Source of the DNA: Deltaproteobacteria bacterium
GTDB taxonomy: Bacteria; Desulfobacterota; DSM-4660; Desulfatiglandales; HGW-15
Length of the DNA stretch: 64,000 nt
Assembly: GCA_016930835.1 (NCBI GenBank)
Contig: JAFGGA010000204.1
Location: 1 to 64,000 of the forward strand
Direction: 5' to 3'
Shown here: in pieces, positions 9,105-16,544 of the stretch
Position numbering within the stretch: position 1 is the first letter of the stretch
Layout: each line of letters opens with the position of its first letter
Notes under the pieces: generated by a model
Database searches by the model: none
What the model was told of the DNA's origin: nothing
Seen by the model: only the letters and a program-made list of their open reading frames with translations
Position numbers and translations under genes: made by a program

Positions 9105-10148
9105 ATGGCGCAATTGACCATCGACCACAAACTGATCCATGATGATGGGGACTGCTATGTAATAGCGGAGATCGGCCATAATCATCAAGGAAGTCTTCAA
9201 ATGGCTAAGGAATTGTTTCGCGCCGCCAAGGAATGCGGGGCGGACGCCGTGAAGCTCCAGAAACGTAATAATCCCGGCCTCTATACAGAAGAACTATACA
9301 ACAAACCATATGATCATGAAAACAGTTTTGGGGCAACATATGGGGAACACCGGGAGGCACTGGAATTCGGTCTTGAAGAATATGAGGAATTGATCCAATA
9401 CGCCAAGGATATCGGGATCACGTTTTTTGCTACCGCTTTTGACTTTCAAAGCGCTGACTTTTTGGCTGATCTGAATATGCCTGCATTTAAGATTGCCTCA
9501 GGAGATCTCACCAATACGCCTCTATTGAAATACGTGGCTAAGTTCCATAAGCCCATGCTCATCAGTACCGGTGGAGGAACGATGAAAGACGTGATCCGGG
9601 CATATGACACGATCATGCCGATTAATCCTCAACTATGTATCATGCAATGTACGGCGGGTTACCCTCCGGCGTATGAAGAAATGAATCTAAGAGTGATTCA
9701 AACCTTTCGAGCAAGATTCCCGGATATCATCATCGGTCTCTCATCCCATGATAGTGGCATCGCCATGCCTCTTATCGGTTATATACTTGGGGCCCGTATT
9801 ATCGAAAAACACTTTACCCTGAACCGCGCCATGAAAGGGACCGATCATGCCTTTTCCCTGGAGCGTCCAGGACTTTCAAAGGTCATACGTGACTTGCGCC
9901 GTGCCAGAGTAGCCTTGGGGGATGGGGTTAAGCAGCCTTATCCTTCAGAAAAAGCACCATTATTCAAAATGGCAAAAAAATTAGTAGCATCAACCGATAT
10001 TCCAGCAGGACATGTATTAACCCGTGACGACATAGCCATTAAGTCACCCAATGATGGAATGCCTCCTTATGAGATTGAAAAGATTATTGGCGAAAAAATG
10101 CCTTATGCCATGAAAAAAGATGAGGCCTTTTCATATCTGAACCAATAA
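9105..10148 (+). CDS. neuB: NeuB-family ulosonic/sialic acid synthase
   Basis: 347 residues. The N-terminal TIM barrel carries the NeuB signature AEIGHNHQGSLQMAKEL, ADAVKLQKRNN, FKIASGDLTN and ISTGGG. It also has IEKHFTLNRAMKGTDHAFSLE, which includes the metal and phosphoenolpyruvate ligand region. The C-terminal antifreeze-like SAF domain (about 285-347) shows KLVASTDIPAGHVLTRDDIAIKSP. The enzyme condenses phosphoenolpyruvate with an aldose to make a nonulosonic or related ulosonic acid. Ribosome-binding site GAAAGGAGAA precedes ATG 9105. No NeuC-like epimerase or LegI/PseG gene is nearby, so the acceptor sugar is uncertain. Confidence 0.9.
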   Translation: MAQLTIDHKLIHDDGDCYVIAEIGHNHQGSLQMAKELFRAAKECGADAVKLQKRNNPGLYTEELYNKPYDHENSFGATYGEHREALEFGLEEYEELIQYAKDIGITFFATAFDFQSADFLADLNMPAFKIASGDLTNTPLLKYVAKFHKPMLISTGGGTMKDVIRAYDTIMPINPQLCIMQCTAGYPPAYEEMNLRVIQTFRARFPDIIIGLSSHDSGIAMPLIGYILGARIIEKHFTLNRAMKGTDHAFSLERPGLSKVIRDLRRARVALGDGVKQPYPSEKAPLFKMAKKLVASTDIPAGHVLTRDDIAIKSPNDGMPPYEIEKIIGEKMPYAMKKDEAFSYLNQ

Positions 10149-10159
10149 GGGGTTTACCA

Positions 10160-10978
10160 ATGACCAATGATCTCTTTAATGTGAAAGACAAGGTCGTGGT
10201 TATTACAGGCGGAATGGGCCAACTGGGGAGACAGTTCTCGTCAGCCTTATTGGAAAGTGGGGCGAAAGTTGCAGTTTTTGACCTGAATACTCATAAAGAC
10301 CCAATGCAAGAACAGTTTGGAGAGTGCATCGGTCCGGAAAATTTGAGTTTTTTTCCTGTAGATGTAACGAAAAAAGAAACCATAATAGACGCCTTGAAAA
10401 GGGTTGAAGATTCTTGGGGCATACCACACGCTTTGATCAACAACGCTGCCTTGGACTTCCCGCCGGGTGCGCCTGTCAATGAAAATGGGCCGTTTGAATC
10501 TTATCCGGAGTCATCTTGGGATAAAATCATGGAAGTCAATGTGAAGGGCGTTTTTCTTTGCTGCCAGGTTCTCGGCGGGCGCATGGCTGAGGCAGGCAGG
10601 GGTTCGATTATTAATATCTGCTCCATATATGGACTTGTCTCACCGGATCAACGATTATACGAATACCGTCGAATAAATGAGCAACCATTTTACAAACCAG
10701 CAGCTTATTCGGTATCCAAATCGGCGCTTCTAAACCTGACAAGATATCTCTCCACCTATTGGGCCTCAAAAAATGTTCGCGTGAATACACTCACCTTTGG
10801 CGGCGTTTATAATCATCAGGATTCAAAATTCTTGGAAGGATACTGCAACCGCGTACCTTTAAGACGCATGGCCGATGAGTCTGAATATAATGGCGCGGTC
10901 ATTTTTTTGATATCCGATGCCTCCTCCTACATGACCGGATCAAATATGATCATTGACGGAGGATGGACGGCGCTATAA
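10160..10978 (+). CDS. Classical short-chain dehydrogenase/reductase
   Basis: 272 residues with TGGMGQLG (16-23) as the cofactor loop, NNAALDFPPG for the NNAG motif, INICSIYGL for the catalytic serine strand, and YSVSK (Tyr183, Lys187). The C-terminus GSNMIIDGGWTAL is typical for the family. Homologues of this type commonly follow neuB in flagellin or lipopolysaccharide ulosonic acid clusters. The gene starts 11 bases after neuB, strongly suggesting that it acts on the NeuB substrate or product. It is followed by a 145-base gap carrying a GCGCC-type repeat. Confidence 0.88.
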   Translation: MTNDLFNVKDKVVVITGGMGQLGRQFSSALLESGAKVAVFDLNTHKDPMQEQFGECIGPENLSFFPVDVTKKETIIDALKRVEDSWGIPHALINNAALDFPPGAPVNENGPFESYPESSWDKIMEVNVKGVFLCCQVLGGRMAEAGRGSIINICSIYGLVSPDQRLYEYRRINEQPFYKPAAYSVSKSALLNLTRYLSTYWASKNVRVNTLTFGGVYNHQDSKFLEGYCNRVPLRRMADESEYNGAVIFLISDASSYMTGSNMIIDGGWTAL

Positions 10979-11060
10979 AGCACTTCTTTGAAAGCTATTT
11001 TGAAAATGAAACGGAGTCATCCACTCAAAGTGGCCGCAGATAACCTTAGAATGAATGGCT

Positions 11061-11087
11061 CAAGGCGCAGGGCACGGGGTGCGGGGC
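11061..11087. repeat. GCGCC-rich boundary repeat
   Basis: A degenerate tract (AAGGCGCAGGGCACGGGGTG core) lies in the gap between the SDR and aldehyde dehydrogenase genes. It is one of nine related tracts located at gene boundaries in this window. Confidence 0.55.
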
Positions 11088-11123
11088 TTATAGTGGAATA
11101 ATGTGTTGAAAGGAAAAGACATT

Positions 11124-12587
11124 ATGCATGCCGGAGATTTGATATCAAACTGGATCAATGGGCGCGAACAGCCAACCGTTAACGGCATGGTTTTCCAAAA
11201 AGTCGATCCCACAAACGGGAAACCATTGTGGGATGTATCCCGGTCAAACTTGGAAGATGTGCGGCAAGCCGTAAATGCCGCTCGTCAAGCGCAGCCAAGT
11301 TGGGCGGATGTCCCCCCTGTAAAACGAGGATCGATATTGCATGAAATGGCCTTGGCGATGGGAAAAAGGCAGATGGAGATTGCACGGATTGTGGCTTCAG
11401 AAACAGGCAAATCACTAAAAGATGCTGTGGCGGAGACCGAAGGGGCAATTTCCTTGGGGCTATTTTATGCCAGTGAAGGCCAACGGCTTTATGGCCGAAC
11501 CACCACCAGTTCCATCCCCCAAAAATACGTCATGACGGTTCGTCAACCTGTCGGTGTCGCCGGACTTATCACTGCCGCAAATACCCCTATCGCAAACGTG
11601 GCCTGGAAAATTTTTCCAGCGCTGATATGCGGTAACGCCGTCGTCTTAAAAGCCGCGGAAGACACACCGGCAACCGCCTGGATTATGGGACTTATTGCAC
11701 ACGAATGCGGCCTGCCCCAGGGTATATTGAATATTATCCAAGGTTACGGTGAAGAAGCCGGTCGACCCCTGGTGGAACATCATGATGTCGATATCATCAG
11801 CTTCACCGGATCAACGGCAGTAGGTCGTTTTATTCACCAAACAGCAGGTAAGCGACTGGCCAAGGTTTCACTTGAATTGGGGGGAAAGAATCCAATCGTC
11901 ATTTGTGATGATGCAGATCTTGGCAATGCCAACAAATGGACTGTTTTATCGGCCTTCAGCAACGCAGGACAAAGATGTGCATCCGGGAGTCGGATCATCA
12001 TCTTCAACGACATCTATGCTCAGTTCCGCGACATGCTTGTTCGTCACACCAACGAACTGAAGATCGGCCCAAGAGATGAGGATGATTTTGGACCCGTTAT
12101 CAACAAAAAACAATTGGATCACATGTTGGCCGTTGTGGATCGTGCACAAAAAAATGGGGCGTTGATCTTAACCGGTGGAACTCGGTTAAATGATCCGGAC
12201 CATGCAAATGGATTTTATATGGCGCCGACATTATTAGAAAATGTTAAGCCGCGTGATGAAATATCAACCACTGAGCTATTCGGACCCATCGCATGTCTCT
12301 ACAGGGTGAACAATTTTCAAGAGGCCTTGACATTGGCGAATGATTCACCCTATGGTTTAACAGCGTGTATCCATACGAGAAGCCTACATCGGGCCATGGA
12401 GTTTACAAAACGTGTTCAGTCCGGAGTCGCAATCGTTAATGCCGGTACATATGGAAGTGAGCCCCATATGCCCTTCGGCGGCTTGAAAGCGTCCGGTAAT
12501 GGCTGGCGTGAACCCGGAACCGAGGCAATCGACATCTATTCAGAACTGAAAAATATTTACATCAACACGGATCCGGCATTTCTATAA
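11124..12587 (+). CDS. NAD(P)-dependent aldehyde dehydrogenase
   Basis: 487 residues from ATG 11124, which has AAAGGA nine bases upstream; a GTG at 11103 is the longer alternative. The family motifs are complete: the cofactor-binding FTGSTAVGR, general base Glu251 in LELGGKNP, and catalytic Cys285 in NAGQRCASG. The C-terminal MPFGGLKASGNGWREPG and EAIDIYSELKNIYI are also present. It oxidises an aldehyde to an acid; the substrate may be the sugar-derived aldehyde made by neighbouring dehydrogenases. It resembles the 2,5-dioxovalerate/succinate-semialdehyde dehydrogenase group, but specificity cannot be fixed from motifs. Gaps on both sides contain repeats. Confidence 0.9.
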   Translation: MHAGDLISNWINGREQPTVNGMVFQKVDPTNGKPLWDVSRSNLEDVRQAVNAARQAQPSWADVPPVKRGSILHEMALAMGKRQMEIARIVASETGKSLKDAVAETEGAISLGLFYASEGQRLYGRTTTSSIPQKYVMTVRQPVGVAGLITAANTPIANVAWKIFPALICGNAVVLKAAEDTPATAWIMGLIAHECGLPQGILNIIQGYGEEAGRPLVEHHDVDIISFTGSTAVGRFIHQTAGKRLAKVSLELGGKNPIVICDDADLGNANKWTVLSAFSNAGQRCASGSRIIIFNDIYAQFRDMLVRHTNELKIGPRDEDDFGPVINKKQLDHMLAVVDRAQKNGALILTGGTRLNDPDHANGFYMAPTLLENVKPRDEISTTELFGPIACLYRVNNFQEALTLANDSPYGLTACIHTRSLHRAMEFTKRVQSGVAIVNAGTYGSEPHMPFGGLKASGNGWREPGTEAIDIYSELKNIYINTDPAFL

Positions 12588-12699
12588 TTACCTTCATACC
12601 TGTCCAGATAAGATTTCCGGGGGTACGGGGATCTCCTTGCGGAATCGAAAAAAGAGAAAACTGGTAACCATTTAGGTTTTTCTAAGTCCAAACGATTGG

Positions 12700-12830
12700 A
12701 TTTCGCGCCAAATTTTTCAAAAATCTAAAATGATACGAAAACTGAAATGAACCCTGTTATGGACCTTATTGAAGAACAACAATCTCAATAATGAAAAAGA
12801 TCGAATAAAATCTCTTTTGGATACCGATAT
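12700..12830 (+). repeat. Composite interspersed repeat overlapping the 5' end of the FkbM gene
   Basis: The segment TTTTTCAAAAATCTAAAATG followed by a block containing CCTGTTATGGACCTTATTGA recurs, in whole or part, near 39.80 kb (inverted), 46.67 kb and 56.74 kb. It supplies the start region of the downstream FkbM gene. Confidence 0.55.
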
Positions 12831-13803
12831 CAACCAATATAGGTTTATGAATAAAGTGAACTCCACTCTGTTTGAGCACGATACCGATTTCTCTCAAACA
12901 TCATATTATAGCTCTCTTAAACGTGTTCCCGCATGGCTGAAAACCCATGTGGATCGGTATCGGAACGATCCGTTCTTTCGCGAGGTATCCAATGAAAAAG
13001 CGAACAGGATTCGTCAATATGTGAGGGGGAAGGCATACAAGGATAATATCGATCTAGCGGAATATCAAATTGAACTTTGGTTGGATGACAATATTGATTT
13101 TCTGATCTGGCTATACGGATACTATGAAATCCATGAAAGTCGCATGTTTTTAAGCCTTTTAAAACCGGATAATGTGGTTGTGGATGTAGGTGCGAATATC
13201 GGTTACTATTCTTTATTGGCTGCATCACGGACAGGTAATGGAGGAAAGGTTTTCGCCTTTGAGCCCGTCCCTCTAACATTTTTCAGGTTGAAAAAGAATG
13301 TTCAACGTATCGAATGCGTTGAAGCACTTCAGATGGCTTGCGGTGATGAGGATGGTTTTACCGAAATCTATATTTCTGATTTTAGGGTAAATGGCCAGAG
13401 CGGTTGTTCACGAATTCTGTCCCCTCTGCCGAACAATCCAAACATCAAGGAAAAGGTCCCATTAATCCGGTTGGATACGTTTTTCGGGGGGAAAAAACAG
13501 ACCAAGATTGATCTCATGAAAATCGATACAGAGGGATATGAATTAAAAGTCCTGATGGGCTCTGAAAATATTCTACGTGACAACAAGGATATCAAAATCC
13601 TCCTTGAAATGAATGAAAAATATATCCGGATGTGCGGTTCCACTCCCGAGGATTTTTTCGATTATTTAGAGGGGTTCGGGTTACATCCCTGGCGTCTTGT
13701 TTACACCGAGGCCAGTAAGTGGATATTTCAAGAAGATAATGGTTTTCAAGGCAATCGTTCTTTGCATCTTTTTTCAAGAAATTACCCGATATCCCACACC
13801 TAA
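12769..13803 (+). CDS. FkbM family methyltransferase
   Basis: About 344 residues. The SAM loop is VVDVGANIGYYSLLAA near residue 137, the acidic motif FAFEPVPLTFFRLKKN follows, and the FkbM signature IDLMKIDTEGYELKVLMGS lies near 247. These are standard marks of FkbM O-methyltransferases. The start is uncertain. The frame opens at TTG 12769 inside an interspersed repeat without a clear ribosome-binding site, and the first in-frame ATG is 12847. The roughly 110 residues before the fold are unassigned. Their first 25 resemble an untranslated stretch before the sulfotransferase fusion near 46.7 kb. It probably methylates a glycan sugar. Confidence 0.85.
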   Translation: MKNNNLNNEKDRIKSLLDTDINQYRFMNKVNSTLFEHDTDFSQTSYYSSLKRVPAWLKTHVDRYRNDPFFREVSNEKANRIRQYVRGKAYKDNIDLAEYQIELWLDDNIDFLIWLYGYYEIHESRMFLSLLKPDNVVVDVGANIGYYSLLAASRTGNGGKVFAFEPVPLTFFRLKKNVQRIECVEALQMACGDEDGFTEIYISDFRVNGQSGCSRILSPLPNNPNIKEKVPLIRLDTFFGGKKQTKIDLMKIDTEGYELKVLMGSENILRDNKDIKILLEMNEKYIRMCGSTPEDFFDYLEGFGLHPWRLVYTEASKWIFQEDNGFQGNRSLHLFSRNYPISHT

Positions 13804-13831
13804 CATCAAGGATCCAGTCTCCAGAAACACC

Positions 13832-14590
13832 ATGAAAGCGATCGCACTCATCCCGGCCCGTTCAGGATCTCTCCGCGTTCCAGATAAAAATGTCAGGCCG
13901 CTGTCAGGGCATCCCCTGATGGCTTATACCATCTCAGCGGCCATTAAAAGCAGGCTATTTGAAGCGGTCATGGTATCGACCGACTCCGAATACTATGCGG
14001 AGGTGGCCCGTTATTATGGCGCGGAGGTTCCTTTTTTAAGACCATCGGCAATGGCCAGCGAGTGCTCGCCGGATATCGAGTGGATTGAATACACACTTAA
14101 GCAGTTGGAGGATGAAGGGCATCAATACGATTGTTTTTCCATTTTAAGACCCACCAGTCCGTTTCGCCAAGTGAATACAATAAAACGCGCATGGAAAGCA
14201 TTTACCTCTGACAAGACGATCGATTCCCTGAGGGCCGTTGAGAAGTGTAAACAACATCCCGGCAAGATGTGGGTGATACGTGGAAACAGGATGATGCCGC
14301 TCTTGCCTTTAAACGAATCAAACCAACCTTGGCATAGCCGCCCTTATCAATCGCTGCCCGAAGTATATGTGCAGAACGCCAGCCTTGAAATGGCTTGGAC
14401 ACGCGTTGTTTTGGAAACGCACACCATCTCCGGAAATCACGTTATGCCGTTTTTCACCGAGGATTATGAAGGGTTTGACATCAATGACCCGTATGATTGG
14501 CAATTGGCCGAACAATTGGTCAAAACCGGAAAGGCACGACTGCCCAAGGTCGGCCTAGAACCTTTTATTTTTATAAAGAGATTACCATGA
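13832..14590 (+). CDS. neuA: NeuA-type CMP-ulosonic acid synthetase (cytidylyltransferase)
   Basis: 252 residues, starting at ATG 13832 where the nucleotide-binding motif begins: ALIPARSGSLRVPDKNVRPL, the acylneuraminate cytidylyltransferase signature. MVSTDSEYYAEVARYYGAEV and DCFSILRPTSPFR match motifs 2 and 3 of the family, and YVQNASLEMAW is close to the C-terminal YxxNG region. The enzyme activates an ulosonic acid with CTP for use by glycosyltransferases and should act on the product of the upstream NeuB. The stop overlaps the transketolase start as ATGA, so the two are translationally coupled, a strong hint that transketolase belongs to the same pathway. Confidence 0.88.
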   Translation: MKAIALIPARSGSLRVPDKNVRPLSGHPLMAYTISAAIKSRLFEAVMVSTDSEYYAEVARYYGAEVPFLRPSAMASECSPDIEWIEYTLKQLEDEGHQYDCFSILRPTSPFRQVNTIKRAWKAFTSDKTIDSLRAVEKCKQHPGKMWVIRGNRMMPLLPLNESNQPWHSRPYQSLPEVYVQNASLEMAWTRVVLETHTISGNHVMPFFTEDYEGFDINDPYDWQLAEQLVKTGKARLPKVGLEPFIFIKRLP

Positions 14591-16512
14591 TAAAAATCAA
14601 AATAATCCCTCGCGAGGCATTTAACCAACTCCAGGAGATGGACATCGATAAATACGCCAAAATGTCGCTGATTGCCGACATGTGCCGAGCCAATACACTT
14701 TCAGCGGTCAAACTGGCCGGCTCGGGTCATCTGGGCTCCAGTTTCAGCGCAATGGATATTGTATCGTGGTTATATTATCAGGAAATGAATACCCTTCATG
14801 AAGGAATACATTCTCAGAATCGCGATATCTATTTTTCTTCAAAAGGGCATGATGTCCCCGGACTCTATTCCATCCTATATTCAGCGGGCATTATTCCCAA
14901 GGAAAAATTTCTTAAGCTCCGTCGGATTGACGGTCTGGACGGCCATCCTCACATAAGTATCCCCGGCATCGAAGCCAACAGCGGATCTCTTGGGATGGGG
15001 ATATCCAAGGCAAAAGGAATGGCGTTCGCGAAAAATCTACTGAAACGATCCGGTCGTTTATTCGTCTTGACCGGCGATGGCGAACTCCAGGAAGGACAAA
15101 TTTATGAGGCTCTCCAGTCAACGGTTCATCAAAAGCTGAACAACCTAAATGTAATCGTGGATCATAATAAGGTCCAATCTGATAAACCCGTTTGTGAGAT
15201 CATTGATCTAAGGGATTTGGAGACCAAATTCCGTGCGTTCGGGTGGTATGTGGAGCGTTGTGATGGTCATGATTTCAGGCAACTCGAACAAGTGCTGGCA
15301 CGATTTCGAGAGATTAACGACAAGCCCAAGATCCTGATTGCCGACACCATTAAAGGCAAAGGTGTCTCATTCATGGAGCACCCGAATTCGCTAAAAGATG
15401 GTAATGGCCTCTACCAATGGCATTCCGGTGCGCCTGACGATATATCATTTTTGACGGCCCAGGATGAGCTTTTTACCCGTATCCATCATGCCTTGTCAAA
15501 CAAAGGCCTGCCATCAATCGCTGCTCAGGAAATATCCCATGAAAAAAAATCATCCGGAGTCACATCCGAATATGTATCCGATGCCTTTGGTGAATCGCTT
15601 GTTCATCTTGCAGCTGAACGGGACGATATAGTGGTCTTGGATGCCGATTTGGCCGCGGATTGTCACCTGAGGGAATTTGAAAAAAAATATCCGGATCGTT
15701 TTATTGAAAACGGGATAGCCGAGCAAGATATGGTCTCCATGGCCGGGGGACTGGCCATCCAAGGTCTCCTGCCGGTGGTCAACACATTCGGGGCCTTTCT
15801 GGCCTCGAGGGCAAATGAACAGATATATAATAACACAAGTGAAAACACCCGGATCATTTACGTATGTCATTACGCCGGTTTAATCCCTGCAGGTCCAGGG
15901 CTATCCCACCAATCTCTTCGAGATATATCTCTGTTCAGCGCTCTTCCGAATACGGAGATCATTCAACCCGCTAATGCAACTGAAACACGCATGGTGGTCG
16001 ATTATTGTATCAACCATGCGAAGGGAAATTGTGTGATCCGCGTGGTCATCGGGCCTTCTCCACGTCATCTCAATCTGCCCGCCGGTTATCGACTGCGACC
16101 TGGAGTTGGTGCAACCTTGAGGGAAGGAAAAGATGCCGTACTATTTGCCTATGGACCGGTCATGCTGCATGAGGCCTTGGAAGCAGCCGAGATCTTGGAA
16201 AACAACGGCTTGACATTAACCGTCATCAACATGCCCTGGCTGAATCGTGTCGATCCTTCGTGGCTGAAGGGCGCTGTCGATGCGTATTCTTCGGTGTATG
16301 TATTAGAAGACCATGCCATCGTCGGCGGTCTTGGGAATACCATCCTCAACAAAATGGCTCAATTACAGATGCTGGATCATCGACGTTTTGGGATATTCGG
16401 CATTCAAGGAATGCCCGCATGGGGAACCCCATCTGAGGTTTTACATTTCCATGGATTAAGCGGCCCGGATTTGGCAAAGTCGATTATCAAAGATCACGAG
16501 GTCAAAGCATAA
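14587..16512 (+). CDS. Transketolase, full-length single chain
   Basis: 641 residues. The N-terminal half has GSGHLGSSFSAMDI and the thiamine diphosphate motif GDGELQEGQ at about 163 with the distal NNLNVIVDHN. The pyrimidine-domain half contains FIENGIAEQDMVSMAGGLA with the catalytic Glu379, and HYAGLIPAGPGLSHQSLRDI. Both halves are in one chain, unlike split transketolases that often occur in such clusters. It transfers two-carbon ketol units between sugars. The ATGA overlap with the CMP-sugar synthetase suggests a dedicated biosynthetic role, such as making or lengthening an unusual sugar, rather than housekeeping pentose metabolism. Confidence 0.9.
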   Translation: MIKIKIIPREAFNQLQEMDIDKYAKMSLIADMCRANTLSAVKLAGSGHLGSSFSAMDIVSWLYYQEMNTLHEGIHSQNRDIYFSSKGHDVPGLYSILYSAGIIPKEKFLKLRRIDGLDGHPHISIPGIEANSGSLGMGISKAKGMAFAKNLLKRSGRLFVLTGDGELQEGQIYEALQSTVHQKLNNLNVIVDHNKVQSDKPVCEIIDLRDLETKFRAFGWYVERCDGHDFRQLEQVLARFREINDKPKILIADTIKGKGVSFMEHPNSLKDGNGLYQWHSGAPDDISFLTAQDELFTRIHHALSNKGLPSIAAQEISHEKKSSGVTSEYVSDAFGESLVHLAAERDDIVVLDADLAADCHLREFEKKYPDRFIENGIAEQDMVSMAGGLAIQGLLPVVNTFGAFLASRANEQIYNNTSENTRIIYVCHYAGLIPAGPGLSHQSLRDISLFSALPNTEIIQPANATETRMVVDYCINHAKGNCVIRVVIGPSPRHLNLPAGYRLRPGVGATLREGKDAVLFAYGPVMLHEALEAAEILENNGLTLTVINMPWLNRVDPSWLKGAVDAYSSVYVLEDHAIVGGLGNTILNKMAQLQMLDHRRFGIFGIQGMPAWGTPSEVLHFHGLSGPDLAKSIIKDHEVKA

Positions 16513-16538
16513 GGCCTTACGCCCTGAGCCTTACGCCA
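16511..16538. repeat. GCGCC/TACGCC boundary repeat
   Basis: The tract CCTTACGCCCTGAGCCTTAC begins at the transketolase stop codon and ends just before the next start. It belongs to the same degenerate family as the other boundary tracts. Confidence 0.55.
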
Positions 16539-16544
16539 TTTTTC

